From the NCBI GenBank assembly GCA_022828595.1, contig JAKGHH010000001.1, positions 117,626,999 through 117,690,998 on the forward strand: 64,000 nt of DNA, written 5' to 3'. Source of the stretch: Nelumbo lutea. Taxonomy: Eukaryota > Streptophyta > Magnoliopsida > Proteales > Nelumbonaceae. The notes beneath the pieces are model-generated. The model was not told where the DNA came from, did no database searches, and worked only from the letters and a program-made list of their open reading frames with translations. A program made the position numbers and the translations under genes. Positions 1 through 11,900 of this stretch are shown in pieces; within the stretch, counting starts at the first letter, position 1, and each line of letters opens with the position of its first letter.

Positions 1-800
1 GTAGGTCAGTCTGGACATCTGTAATTTACCCTTATATTTTATTTTCCTCTTTTTTGTCATTTTTGTCATTGTTAATAATTTAATAGGCAGTTTATTAATG
101 CATCAGCTCATAAAATGTCCCAGCTTGCTAACACTTCAGCCCTGACAGTCTGACTGAATTATATTTTGTTCATGAGCCAGCAAGTTCCATTGGCTTTCTT
201 CCTTTGATAATATACAGTTTCTTAACTTTATTATTTATGTATCAAAACGGACAGGTGCCATCGCGACAACATGCATCATTATTATAATTTATGTTCCTAT
301 ATTTAAACAAAAGCAATAAAATAATAAAAATCTACTTTCCAATAATAATAATAATCATAATAATAATAGATTATTTATATTTACAAAAATATAATCGTTT
401 ATCCTGATGAATCAAGTACCAAAACTGAGGAACGAAATCGGATTCAGTATTTGAAATATCTCCCCATATAATAAAATATAAAAGTATAGAAATGTTCTCA
501 ATGCAAAGCTGTAAAGGCTGTTCAAATGGATCTTCTAATGACTGAAGCCGATCTCAAAATTAAGGGAAAGAGAGGGATGGATCCTAACTCAATATGGCAT
601 TAAGATCTTTTGGATTTAACTAAAAAAAGAGGTGAGGAAAGGGAACAGATGATTTGGACTCTGAGTTAACTTGTTATTTTTCAAGTTTGGGTAAATCTTT
701 AGAGCTATGGGAACTGGTTATGTAATATACTAACTCTCTCTCTCTCCTTCTTTGGGGTGTATGAAGACAGACATTAATCCATGGGAAAGGGGGGAAGATA
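1..800. other. AT-rich intergenic DNA
   Basis: No coding region can be supported here. There is a short AAT-type microsatellite near 339-368. Around 455-507 lies a copy of the foldback core described under 4190-4372 (a CATCTCCCC-like arm followed by a GATGTTC-like arm). Confidence 0.6.
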
Positions 801-829
801 TTAATTAATATTCTGTGGTTTCAATGAAA

Positions 830-985
830 TTCTGATTTGCTCCCGACACCAAGCCCAAAGCACATTACTGCTCTGTACATTGGGAATATGCATGTTGTCA
901 TTTGTGAAGAGATGTTCCGGATGTATTGCCACAAAACCTACAATATGTATGTTGTAGGGTTGATTAGTGTAGGGAGCACTTTGTT
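830..985. repeat. Foldback-core repeat copy
   Basis: This copy has the arm TACATTGGGAATATGCATG near 887 and the inverse arm GAGATGTTCCGGATGTATTG near 909. It belongs to the same palindromic-core family found about ten times in the window. A further shorter copy lies at about 1140-1215 (ACATTGGGAACA ... TATTCCTGATAT). The 88-codon minus-strand ORF here is a by-product of the repeat. Confidence 0.5.
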
Positions 986-1635
986 GGGAGCAAAACTCGC
1001 TTTTCGTTAAACTTTTTAAATATACCTTTTTAAAGCATTTACAGCTGGGATGATCAACGGAGTTCACTTTTTACTCATGATTTAATGGGAATTTGGATAT
1101 GCTGATCACAATACATTGTTCGATCATCAAGTTCATCCATCTGTACATTGGGAACACTGACTTAATTTATGTTGTCAATATTCCTGATATGGGATGAATG
1201 TGACCAGCAATGTATTGTGGTCAGTAGATGATTAAGACTCCATAATGGAAACAGATCAGGGCACTTTCATGATGGCATCATCTTCATCAACAGTTGTAAG
1301 AGCCTTATCAGCCTATGACCTTGAAACCCCTACTTGTGTCATCATCAACTGCTCCAAGTCTATGTCACTGGGTTCCACACGTCCTGTCGACCTTCAACCT
1401 CTCCTGGACCATAGCTGATGATTCAGTCTTAGACGACATGGATGAGATGAGGAGCTTGAATTGCTCTATAGCCTATGTCTGGAATTGTGAGCTTAAGTCC
1501 TCAATCTTTGCCCCTCCTGAAACAAGCTATGCTTCTGATGTTAGGCTCTTGAAAGCATCTGGTTTTGAGACCATAGATAAAATATTATTGCTTCTCCTGA
1601 TAATCATATGGTTGACACTTGTGATGCAATCCAAA

Positions 1636-1777
1636 TCTCCTACCCACGAGAACCCTAGACACACCTACCTAGAGGACATCACAGTCATATATTTCTCATA
1701 CCTATATGTTGTCATTCATGGGGAGATGTTTTAGATGTAAGGCTGTGTGTCATATAAGTAGGTGTGTGGGTAGGAGA
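1636..1777. mobile_element. MITE, TIR TCTCCTACCCAC
   Basis: A 142-bp element whose ends are inverted repeats: TCTCCTACCCACGAG on the left and GTGTGGGTAGGAGA on the right. The middle holds the foldback core (TTGTCATTCATGGGGAGATG). A sister copy with the same ends lies at 32902-33040. No transposase is encoded, so it is non-autonomous. The superfamily is not clear because I do not see a convincing target duplication. Confidence 0.6.
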
Positions 1778-1904
1778 ACCACATTGGGCATGGGCTTCAT
1801 TCCAAGCTTCAAAATTTCCTTGCAACTCTTCTCAAAGGTATTAGGGGCAAAACAAGAATTTTAATAAGATATAAGACATAACTGAATACCTGACATTGCA
1901 AATT

Positions 1905-2072
1905 GGGATTTGCTCCTCACAGAACGCTCCTCACACCGACCTCACAGACACACCCCGCCATATATTGGAAACATCTCCCTGTGAGTAATAAGTTCAACAA
2001 CGGGAGATATTATGTGCGACCAGCACATGCTGTGAGGTCAGTGTGAGGATTGCTATGTGGGAAGAAGATCCG
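1905..2072. mobile_element. MITE, TIR GGATTTGCTCCTCACA
   Basis: About 168 bp long, with inverted ends (GGATTTGCTCCTCACA ... TGTGGGAAGAAGATCC) and inner inverted arms (CTCACACCGACCTCACAG ... CTGTGAGGTCAGTGTGAG). The centre carries the foldback core (GGAAACATCTCCCTGTGAG). The outer arms match the element at 10045-10641, so this is one family with two copies in the window. Confidence 0.6.
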
Positions 2073-2190
2073 AACTATGACAAAGGGCCTTTTGTCTCAA
2101 GTAAAGTATTAGAGCCACCTCATAAAATATATTTGAGTAGTACATTTAAGTAATTAAACTTATTATTATTTTCAGGGTCACAATCAAATG

Positions 2191-2216
2191 TATATATATA
2201 TATATATATATATATA
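2191..2216. repeat. (TA)n microsatellite
   Basis: An uninterrupted run of TA dinucleotides about 26 bp long. Confidence 0.9.
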
Positions 2217-2608
2217 AACATCACATTATAATAATATTTAAAAACACCCTTAATCACAAAGAATTATACTTATATTATATAGACATATAACTACAACTAT
2301 ATCATAGTCTCATTTGGTAATAGATCTGGAAATAAACCTGCTCACTTGATTGCTTCTTTTGGAAATATTTTGTCATGACGTAATTTGGCAGTCTATTCCA
2401 GAATGAGGATTTCGTAAAGGCAAAATATTTGATCAATCCCGTGAATTTTGATGAATACCATTTAATTGGTCACTATCCTTTTGTCATATCATTTAAATGG
2501 CTATGAATTTTTTTGTTATCATGTATCTCCAATATCATAGTCAATCTTTTGTAAATGAGACTATTTTGAATGAACGAAACTAGCCTACAGGCTTTCAAAA
2601 AACATTAT
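2217..2608. other. Intergenic, no feature seen
   Basis: AT-rich sequence with stops in all frames. I see no gene or clear repeat in it. Confidence 0.5.
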
Positions 2609-2611
2609 TAA

Positions 2612-2736
2612 GGCTGCATTTGATATTCCTTATTTTAAGTGCAAAAAGAAGTCGTTCCTATAATTTAATGCTTATAGGAATATTTTAAGTGTAAAAAGAA
2701 GATAAGTCGTTCAAATAAGGAATGTCAAATGCAGCC
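2612..2736. mobile_element. PIF/Harbinger-like MITE
   Basis: A 125-bp element with inverted ends GGCTGCATTTGA ... TCAAATGCAGCC. The duplicated flanking trinucleotide TAA lies at 2609-2611 and 2737-2739. A three-base T/A target duplication with GGC...GCC ends is typical of Tourist-like MITEs. It has no coding capacity. Confidence 0.8.
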
Positions 2737-3189
2737 TAAATGTAAATGCATCGGATTTAAGATGCATGGATTAAGTTGACGAAGTCATCAACGCAATCAG
2801 CTCTAATTATTTTTTTTAGGATTAGATTCAGATTGACCATACACCCCTTTGTGAGAGACACCATATTAAAGTAGTTGGCTGAAAATGTCGATAAAATTGA
2901 CAATTTGGCTAAAAGTTAGCTTACAGAATACAAGAAATTAAAAAAAGGATAAAGCTTCTTGGGGCAATATCTAATATTTGGGCATGTTCTTTTCAATGTG
3001 GTTGGCGAGCCAGACTATCTGCAGTAAGGCAACAGAGAAGTCGAAAGTATATCTATCAATAAAAAAAAAAAAAAGAGAAAATCTATGATGCGGGAAAGAC
3101 ATAAAATGGAAAGAGTTTTGACCAATCAAAACCCACCTATAAATTTTGATAAATAACACCAGATTGATTATCAATCACCAAATTGACTA

Positions 3190-3600
3190 TCAATCTGGTG
3201 ATTGGATCTACTACTCAATGGAGATTAGATCTACTACTCAAGAAGTTACCTTACCCACAGGATACTACCGTGCCACATCAGTTATATCCCTTGTTTTTGT
3301 ATGGTGTTATACATAGGGGGATGTTCCTGATTTCGTATGACTGCATTGTCTTGTGGGTAGAATTAACCAGATCTAGATTTCAATAAATGTGTTGATTATG
3401 TGGCCATTAGGGCTGCAAATGGATTGAATTGAAATGAATATAGGTAGAATTAACCAAATTTGATTTATTTATATTCATATTCAAATTGAATTTTAACCAT
3501 TGGATGTATAGCAGATTCGAATGGAATTCAGATTGCAATTGGATATTAAATGGTATAAATAAATTAGACTAAAACATGGTCAATATACTATGTTATTGAT
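3190..3600. repeat. Foldback-type repeat and hAT-like MITE fragment
   Basis: At about 3247-3366 there is an inverted pair (CTTACCCACAGG ... CTTGTGGGTAG) around the foldback core (GGGGGATGTTCCTGAT). From about 3407 a second element begins with TTAGGGCTGCAAATGGATTG, the type of start seen in many hAT-derived MITEs. Its right end is not defined. Confidence 0.35.
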
Positions 3601-3770
3601 AAAAAGAAATTAAAATTATTTTCATGTTATATTTTTATCAACAAAGTGAATTGAAAATCACTTACATGAAACTTGAACCTATGACAAATTAATAAAAACA
3701 CAACATTCAAACCAATTCTACTAAGATCATGTGGGGGAGGAATCTATTGATACCCTCATGTACACACAAC

Positions 3771-4071
3771 CACTGTTTTCAAAATTGGACCGGACCTAAC
3801 AGTCGGACCAGAAAAACTAGAAACTGGTCACCTAACTGGTTCTTTTTTCCTCCAAAACCGTTTTTTTCCAAAACCATTGATTTTGGTCAGCAAACCGCTG
3901 AATCTATCGGTTAACTATTCGAACCGTTCGAACAGTTTTGACTGTTTTTCAATTTTTTATTTTTTTTATTTTTTTATTTTTTTGTCAGAATGGGCCGGCT
4001 GTTTGGGTCGAACGATCAGACCGTTCGAACTGGTAACTGGACCCCTGACCGGTTCATTTTTAAAAACCATG
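3771..4071. mobile_element. hAT-like MITE (copy 1 of CATG family)
   Basis: A 301-bp element starting CACTGTTTTCAAAATTGG and ending TTTTTAAAAACCATG. It is flanked by CACACAAC (3763-3770) and CACAAAAC (4072-4079), an 8-bp duplication with one mismatch. The internal text, rich in ACCG/CGGT words, matches the copy at 28494-28765. An 8-bp duplication supports the hAT superfamily. The short ORFs inside it are not genes. Confidence 0.75.
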
Positions 4072-4189
4072 CACAAAACACTACAATTCATGTAAAATTG
4101 TAGGCTGTATCAGTCCACGTTCATGTTGGGCTCACTCAAATTGCACCCTAACCTTTCCCTAAATAGCTTATTCGCCCAATGACATTGCT

Positions 4190-4372
4190 TTCGTTCCTTT
4201 GTCCTCACACTGATGAAATCAGATTTAGTCCTCACAAAATTGTATTCACACTATTCTTATAGCCGTGCATTAGAAACATCTCCCCATGAATAAAAGATAC
4301 AAGTGTGGACATGTTATCAATGCACATCTGAAACGTGAAAAGTGCTGTGAGGACTGAAATCCACCCTCCACT
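4190..4372. repeat. Foldback-core repeat copy (clearest core)
   Basis: The core reads GTGCATTAGAAACATCTCCCC then ATGTTATCAATGCAC, a near-palindrome with arms of about 14 bp around a 25-bp loop. The outer arms are CCTCACACTGATG and TGTGAGGAC. Related cores occur near 455, 887, 1150, 1700, 1975, 3290, 8812, 10100, 32955 and 44210. Confidence 0.6.
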
Positions 4373-4379
4373 ACGATGG

Positions 4380-5813
4380 ACCAATAATCAAAATGGGGAA
4401 GGGAACTAGTAGGAATAACAAAGTAAGCATATCAAATCAGCACTTGATAAATATTTTGCCACTAACTGTCAAAATAAGTAATAATATTTTTCAATGATAG
4501 GTTGGAATATTTTAAAGAACAGGTGTCAAAAAAAAATTAAATACTCATTTAACGTACTTACAAATTTGTGCCTATCTGATCCGAACCGATGAAAATGGGG
4601 TGTGAATCTGTCGTATTTGCTATTGCCACCAATCAGATTAGGACAACTGTACACTAACTTTGTGTTTTAAACGAGCAGGAGATTTCCTTTCAACAAACCC
4701 TTCCAACACACATCAAGTGTGTAACCTACCATGCATGTGATGCACAACAATGATGTTAAAAAGTGTTGGAAGATATTTTTGTTGGCAGGAGATCCAGACA
4801 CCTAATGCCAGTATTATCATATGATTGTTGTTAGGTACAGGCCTGTGTTGTTAGTAATTGGGAAAAAGATGGTTCAGTTCAGTCAGAATTTATAGGTATA
4901 AATTACTGTTGGGGTAGGGAAAAAGATGGTTGAGTCCGATCAGAATTTATAGGTATAAAATATTGTTGGAATAGGTATCAGCTTGGAATTGATGCCAATT
5001 CATAGACGGGTATTGATACATAAAATTTGAGTTATTGCCATTTGAATATTTATATCTCTGCAGTGGAAATAAAAAATCTGCTATTTCTCCGTTTTTAATT
5101 TCCTAAAAAATAATTATAATAAAAAAATAAGTACGGTTAATCATCCATCAGACGAGCAGGGAGCATGACACTGTAGGTTCTGTTTGCAGTAGCAGATCCC
5201 TTGTTCTTTATAAATATCCTACGACTCCGGTTTAAAAGTCCCTTAACTAAGCCTTACTCACATTTAAGATTAATAAAATTAATAAATTATAATAAAAATT
5301 AACACAATTTTATCTAATATCTACCAACATTTAACCAAAAATAATAATTTGGGTTGAAATTAGTACATATTGTTTTAATTTTTAATATTACTGCCACAAT
5401 TTATTTTAAAAACGCCCGTGCATCCCACCGCCCAAATTGTAAGCTGTGCATATGGGGTCCATCTTACAGAGTGAAAAGCTGTTGTTATTCTCTCTCCAGA
5501 GGTATAAATCGGGCCATATCATACTGGTTGCTACCCTTGGAATACTTCAAAGGTCTTGCCCGGTGCGGCCACACTGGTCTGTGCCATGCCGCACGCCAGG
5601 CTCGCCCGCAAGTAGAACCTTGGGCCAGGCCAGGGTAAGTCATAAGAGGTATGATTTAAAAAATAAAGAATTTAAAATAAATTAACAAAATAAAACATAA
5701 ATTGAAAAAAAAAATCTTAAAATTTTATTTTATATGAATTTTAATATATACAATTATTTATATATAAAAAATCTTAAACAAAAATCAGCCAATCGATTGA
5801 CAGCCGTTGGAAT
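4380..5813. other. Intergenic DNA
   Basis: AT-rich, with two near-repeats of GAAAAAGATGG...GAATTTATAGGTATAAA at about 4861-4902 and 4919-4960. The GC-rich patch at 5440-5640 has two overlapping short ORFs but no recognisable domain, and its CGGTGCGG/CCAGGC words look like MITE sequence. No gene is supported. Confidence 0.45.
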
Positions 5814-6995
5814 CCAAATTACCATTGGCACCACAGATAATCAATGGGATGCATGCTTAAGTAAGAGGTCTATATTAGATTTTTCCTCGGAAATTGTCAA
5901 GTAAATATTTTATGTAGGGATAGAGTAAAGTTTCAAATGGATCCTTGGTGCAGGATTCCGTTCTTCTTTTCCTTTTCTACTTTATATACCTTAATTCAAA
6001 TTTGTTCCTACTAAATCATGTATTACTGATCTGATCCAATGTTCTCTTGTTGTAGATCTTCTACAATAAGAATTGTTTTCTTTTCTCTGATTCTGGAAAA
6101 AATTAGGTACCACAGTTGATCTAAAGAAGCCAAAATACCACATCCAAGAATTCTGAAAACAAAAAAAAATCAAAATAAAAAAGAAAATCAATGAAATAAT
6201 AATAAAAGAGGAATAATAAAATGAGAACCAATGGCAGCAAGATGATGGAGTGCAGGAGACAGAGGAACAGCAGAGTACGAACAATGATTCTTACCGGAGG
6301 AAAAAATAACGACAGCAGCTAGACGGAGCAACAGCAGTGACTAGGCAGAGCAGCGGCGGTGACTAGGTGGAGCAGTGGTGGCAAGTGAGAGGATCAATCA
6401 CAGCGAGAACGCGGAAGACGACGGAATAGAAACTCTTTGGCAACATTGCAGCGGTGATTTTTGGGAGAAGAATAGTAGATTGGAGAAACTATCCAACCAG
6501 TGAAACCTTATGTTTTGGGGGTAATTTTCACATTTTCATCTTTTTCCATTCACTTTTCGCTCGGGAAACCAAACTTACTCAAAGTATTGAGAAGGGTATA
6601 AAGTGATATCCGGAAAAATGAAATTTACCATGAATCTCACGATCGATCCTATTGACCAAGATAGATGCTTGTTGAAGTGGAAAAAAGAGAGCGGCCATTC
6701 CTATTCTCCAACAACCCAGTTTGATTGAGGAAATCCTTGAAAAGGAATAAGACAAAGGACTACTGTTACTAGTGAAGCTACAATAATGTAAATGGTCCCT
6801 ACTTCTCTTTAATAGTTTCTATTTTTTGTTTTGTTCTTTTTAATCCCTTTAAAGGGTTGGGTTGTGTTGGCGAGGAAGGTGTGTCTTTTTGTATTAGAGT
6901 TTGGAGCGGGCAAGGCGGGCTGATAATAAAATTTAAGTTGGTCACCCCCTACACCTGGACTTAACATAGTGGTTCTATTAAAAACCATGTGAAAG
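5814..6995 (-). repeat. Dispersed repeat, copy A (inverse of 33213-34086)
   Basis: Read on the minus strand, this block matches 33213-34086 over most of its length, with an extra ~300 bp near 6640-6940 absent from the other copy. Shared stretches include CATGGTAAATTTCATTTTTC, GTTGATCCTCTCACTTGCC-like text, a CTCCGGTAAGAATC exon-like junction and AGACCTCTTA. The 97-codon minus ORF at 5991-6284 has a counterpart in copy B, but neither has a domain I recognise. It may be part of a retroelement leader or a captured 5' UTR. Confidence 0.5.
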
Positions 6996-7552
6996 TAAAA
7001 AATCTGAATATTTGGGTTTTTGGGTACGGTTTGATATTTATCAAGATCTGAATATTTGTTGTCCTCAGTCTTCATGTAATTATCTGTGAACCCTACGTGG
7101 CATTGTTTGATAGGGTACTAGGGTGGAAGCTCTTTCCTTTTCACATTCAGTGGGCCAACGTGACGTACGGGTTGAAATGGGCTTTAAGAAAAAAAATAAG
7201 AAACACGGATGTACGGGTGCCGGAATGGGGAAGGCCGAAGGCCTCCAGATCCATTTGTAGGTCATATGTTGGTAACCAAGATTTGACTTTCATTTTGTTA
7301 TTATGTTTGTATAAAAATGTATCGTGATAGATTCAATTTTGGAGTTCGGTACACGATTATTAAGCCCTATTCATGTCGCTTTGATGGATGATATGGCCAA
7401 ATCTGAACCGTCCATCCAACTAACAATCCGTACCCAACTAAAATATGCAGAGCGCCCATTCTTCAATATGCTTAGTTTGCGGGCCCAAAACACTCCACAT
7501 CTCCGCCCAAAGATAATTCCATCTCTAGCGGCCAAGCTGATTATGGATTTAT

Positions 7553-8323
7553 AGCTAAGTTTAGGAGTGCTTCAAAATAAATGTTTATTTAAATAATTAT
7601 TTATTTTTTGTCTAAAGCATATTAATAAGTATTTATTTGTATATAGGAAATTAGTCAAATAAGTGCTTATTCTTAAAAATAAATACTTAAAAATAAGTTT
7701 TTGGAATGTCATCACACAAACTGCATCCACTGGTACATATATGTTCACTCATAAGTCTCATCTTATTGTTACAGAAATAGAATCATGTTTGATACGATCA
7801 CCAGCCGTACCTGAGGTGATTAAAGGTTTAAGAAAGTCTTTTTTTTTTTTTTTTCTGGTATAAAGACAAAAGTTCTTTGTTCTCAGATACTAAAGAAGTC
7901 TTAATGAAGTTTAAAGGGGCAGACAAGCACATCCCGTGAGATCAACAGGCAGTATATGATCATATATTTGAACTCCTTTCTTTTTTTTTGAAAATATTAA
8001 AATTTTATATGTAAACAGGAATATTGTAACGCCAGCCCATAAACTGATAAGACGAGCTAGGCATAAGAAATCAGTTAACTTTATTCACCTTTTTTTGAAA
8101 CAATGTAAAAAAGGATCCAAATACTCCCTTAAGCTTTCCTTTAATGAAACTGATCCTTTACAAGGAAAAAATTTTCAAATTTTAAGCTTTTTAAGTGATT
8201 ATTTATTTTCTTGTTCACGAACATGAAACTGATCCTTTATCACGACATGCTCACCAACGCTTATTAAAATAAAAATTACTTAATAAGCATTTATTTTTCA
8301 AATGAGTATTTCCAAATTTAGCC
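7553..8323. mobile_element. PIF/Harbinger-like element
   Basis: The ends are inverted: AGCTAAGTTTAGGAGTGCTT on the left and, read backwards, GGCTAAATTTGGAAATACTC on the right, followed by AAATAAATG-type words on both sides. The right flank is TAA. The left flank is TAT, so the 3-bp duplication is imperfect. The interior has no coding region and may hold a second insertion. Confidence 0.45.
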
Positions 8324-8724
8324 TAAAAAGATCACGGATCGATCACGTGGCTACTCAGAATAATTGCTTGTACAAGATCATCACCCATTACCAAGAAACC
8401 CTTGCACTGTATCCAAGCTGAGATCTCCGTTTGAGTAGCATATATGACTACTTATAATAATTATCGTAGTAGTTAGGTTATCTGAGATAATTCATATATT
8501 AGAAATCATTTTCATCCAAACTATATAAACATACATAATAATAAGCCCCATGTCAGATGTCCATTGAAGAGACCAAGAAAATAATGATTCTTCTGTTTAT
8601 CAAACAATTAAGTATGGTTTGTTTTTAATGTAGTATCAAACTATCAACATCTTCATAAAAAAAGGGGCATAAGAATTATATAATGAGCAATAGCCCTATA
8701 AACCAATGACAGAAAAAACCCAAA

Positions 8725-8900
8725 AGCAAATGTCACCTTAGAGTGGAGTTCGGATCTTCTATCCTTAAGAATTCTATCTATAGAATACCACGGTTGTGTA
8801 TTGGTAACATCTTTCATTGCATGATAATATATAAGTATGAAGATATTCCTGATGCATAATTGTGATGTCATATGGATAGGGTTTTTTACAGAGGATATCA
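8725..8900. repeat. Foldback-core repeat copy
   Basis: The core arms are TGTATTGGTAACATC near 8812 and GATATTCCTGATGCATAA near 8843. They are flanked by GGATCTTCTATCC and GGATAGGG. It belongs to the same family as 4190-4372. The short minus ORF across it is not a gene. Confidence 0.4.
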
Positions 8901-8929
8901 TAGAGTACAAGATTGGAGTTAAATTTGAA

Positions 8930-10040
8930 TCAACTTAGAGTAATTGCCAGCAATGAAAATAAAGAAATTAAAGTGGTTGGGAATACTATGCATATGACTT
9001 TCTATTATTATCCTTGCTTAAAATGGAAAGTGTAGAGGTCTTAATTAAGTGAATTGATTACAAAACGGGTTCTACTATGATACTGAAAAGATATGATATC
9101 GAAAAAGCTTAATCAATTGGTATCATAAAAGAGGTTATCCATCTGATGATATTTATCAAAATTGACAAGATGTTTTGATTAGACAAACCTCTTCTTCTGG
9201 TGGTGACATGTGATATCACAGATTTTCCTTTATAAAATAACCTTCTAATTCAAGAAAATATGTTATGAAAATAATAAAGAAATAGTTTTGATAGTTATTC
9301 TTCAAAAAAAGGTAATAATAATTTTGATAGTTAGCTCTCATGAATGCACAAAACAATATATTGTAAAACATTTTAGAAATTAGTCTTACGTACACTAATC
9401 AATTGTCTGATTATTTCAGGGCAATATTAATTGCAGAGAGAAGCTGACTATAGACAAGTTGGGCATATGGGTATTAATAATATGGTCCACACTATGTATC
9501 ATTTCTTTCTTTCTACTTAATGTTTCATGGGCCCATCCCAAACCCATAACCTCCTCTCATCCCAACAGGTGAAAATCAATCTCTAAATCTGCTACAACCA
9601 TCCAAAAACCTTATCAACTGACCTAATTGTCACATCCTCATCAACTGATCTTATCATGTATGGATATAAACACAAATCACCGAACCCCATTAAATGCTGC
9701 ATGTTTTCTTCTATGTTTGAATTTCTCTTTTTTGTGCTTTTTCAATTCCCTGACACTGTAAAAATTATTAGTCTTTTTAAAGATATTATATTGCAAATTG
9801 AACGTATCATTTGATGGCCGTGAACACTTCCAATAATGAAAACAACATGAACAACCCACTCCCCCCAACAAAAGAGTAAAGACAGCAGCTGTTGCTGTTG
9901 CAGGGGCGGATTAGCCGGAGACAAACATACACACTCAGCTGAATTATCTATCACGGTTGAACACGACAGTGTTCAGTACAGCTGAGTCGGGCTGGCTGCT
10001 GGGTCACTGTCTTGAGACTGTGGTCGAGTGTTATCGGGGA
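8930..10040. other. Intergenic DNA
   Basis: AT-rich sequence. Two overlapping minus-strand ORFs of 64 and 70 codons at 9677-9954 have no recognisable domain. I see no gene in it. Confidence 0.5.
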
Positions 10041-10044
10041 GTCC

Positions 10045-10641
10045 GGATCTGCTCTTTACACAACGCTTCTCACACCGATCTCACATCCTTTGGCCGCATT
10101 TCGAGAATATGTTCTATACTTATATTTATTATTTAGATATTTCTAATATAGGGTGGGATGTTGCAGTGAGATCGATGTGAGGATAAGGGTGCTCATAGTT
10201 CGTTTAATCAAACCGTAGGCCTTTTTTTGTAATGAATCGGCACTATTAGTTTTTGGAAAATCGGTAATTAAAACCGAACTGAAATCAATCAGTTAACCAG
10301 TTGATCGATTTGATTAACTGTTAGTTTGATTCACCGGTTTTTCTGCTTTTTAGTTTTTATAATATATATTATAAATATATATAAGTATACAAAATATTAT
10401 ATTTTAAATAATAAATAATATATTATATATTATAAATATATATAAAATATATAGAAATATATATACTGGTTGGTTCGATTAACTACTGGTTTTCTATATT
10501 GGTTAATCAAAATCGAATCAGTTAATTTTTTAAAAACATCAAACCGAAACCAAGCCAATCGATATGATTATCCGATTTTTTTATTCGGTTTTGATTTTTT
10601 GCTCACCCCTATGTGAGGCACGTTATGTGAGGAGCAGATCC
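10045..10641. mobile_element. GGATCTGCTC MITE split by a nested hAT MITE
   Basis: The outer element has inverted ends (GGATCTGCTC ... GAGCAGATCC) and inner arms CTCACACCGATCTCACATC and GATCGATGTGAGG. It is the same family as 1905-2072. It is interrupted by the 428-bp element at 10184-10611. Removing the insert gives a length similar to the sister copy. Confidence 0.6.
10184..10611. mobile_element. hAT-like MITE nested in another MITE
   Basis: The ends are TAAGGGTGCTCA and TGCTCACCCCTA, an Ac-like TAGGGGTG inverted repeat. The flanks TGTGAGGA (10176-10183) and TGTGAGGC (10612-10619) form an 8-bp duplication with one mismatch. The interior is AT-rich with CGGTTTTT/AACCG words. The same family occurs at 43606-44045. 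Confidence 0.75.
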
Positions 10642-11189
10642 CAACTCGTTCTAGGGGAAGAATGAATTTCTATTTAACATGTCACCTTTACACGTGGCAA
10701 AATGATTACAAAATTCAACAATATTACATATTAGATCCACAAGTTTGACTTTAGGGTTTCAGTAAAAGATTTGGAGATCCAACGGTTCGTATTTATTTTT
10801 TCTTAATCCAATGATCAAAGTTTATATTCCAAGGAGAAAAAGAAATGTGTATAAATGAGAATTATTTGAGACATGATGAAGAAAGAAGATAAGGGGTTTG
10901 GAAATGTGATCACTAAGAGCTCGTGTCGGTAACTTCATTGTGTGTCTGTATGTATATGAAAATAAATGCGTACGCAGTAGAGACCATAACTGATAAATTG
11001 ACGTGGAGAGTCTGGAGACATATCTCAACCCTCAGTGTCAGCAAGATCTCTTAATATTCAAATATTAGAATGTAAGCGTTTATCAAAAAAAAAAATTAGA
11101 ATGTAAGCTACAAGAAACCTTTCAATCAAATCTGTCTTTTTTATTCAAATTTGATCTAACTGATTGATAAAATTTCCAACGTGAAAAGA

Positions 11190-11372
11190 ATAACGGAGAA
11201 GTACGGATATATGGGAAAATTCTGAATTCCAACCCCCTCACTATTAATCCTTTGCCCCCTTATAAACCATATCCTGCCGGTGAATTTAGCATCAATTCAC
11301 AGTCTGGATACATTTCCTTTGTATTTTGGGACTATAAAATTCTGATATGGGTTGATTGGTCATTCTCCCAAA
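11190..11372 (+). repeat. ~170-bp dispersed repeat, copy 1
   Basis: It contains AAATTCTGAATTCCAACCCC, CCTTATAAACCATATCCTGC, GAATTTAGCATCAATTCA and ATAAAATTCTGATATGGG. Copies lie at 28988-29160 (inverted) and 30876-31055 (direct). GGAGAA and TTCTCC sit at the ends, suggesting a short-TIR MITE. Confidence 0.55.
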
Positions 11373-11429
11373 GAATAATAGAGTGATCAGGGAAAGCATG
11401 CCAGAGTGTTTATAAAGGCAAGTTGTTAA

Positions 11430-11705
11430 GAGAGATTATATAAAAATGAATTTGTAGAATATAAAACTTTATATTTTGTATTATTTTATATGTATTTATA
11501 TTTATATTCCTTTCAAATTGAACATAAATACAATATAAATAGAAATATATACATAGACAAATTGTTAGGAGAGATTCCATCCAATGAAATTTTGTCTATA
11601 AGGTTCAGTTTGAAAGAGTATAAATACAAATATATACATATAATACAAAATATAAGGTTTTGCCTTATATATTTTGCATTTGTACTCCTTCCAAACTGAG
11701 CCTAA
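11430..11705. mobile_element. AT-rich foldback MITE upstream of bHLH gene
   Basis: Inverted words CCTTTCAAATTGAAC and GGTTCAGTTTGAAAG lie inside it, and it ends CTCCTTCCAAACTGAGCCTAA. The end matches 33049-33118 (CCTTTCAAATTGAGCCTAA), so it is a repeat family. It ends about 200 bp before the bHLH start codon and could affect that promoter. Confidence 0.45.
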
Positions 11706-11765
11706 GCGGGGGTTTCATATCTGGGGTCTAGCTAGTTAGTGGCTATTCAATCATTTACTTGTTTC

Positions 11766-11772
11766 TATATAA
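11766..11772 (+). promoter_or_regulatory. Candidate TATA box of the bHLH gene
   Basis: TATATAA lies 129 bp before the chosen ATG, leaving room for a leader of about 100 nt. It is a reasonable core promoter. The exact transcription start cannot be read from sequence. Confidence 0.5.
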
Positions 11773-11900
11773 CCCAAAACAGAGATCCTTTATTCTCGGT
11801 TGTGGTGCGGAGAAAATACAGGCTCCATCTCCTCTCTCCTCTCCTGACTAAGTGTTGGTGTTCTCTGTCTGTAATCTGAGTACAGAACTGGTGGTTTGGG

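Noticed and set aside
801..1067. 88-codon minus ORF near the left edge
   Set aside because: It coincides with a foldback repeat copy and has no domain.
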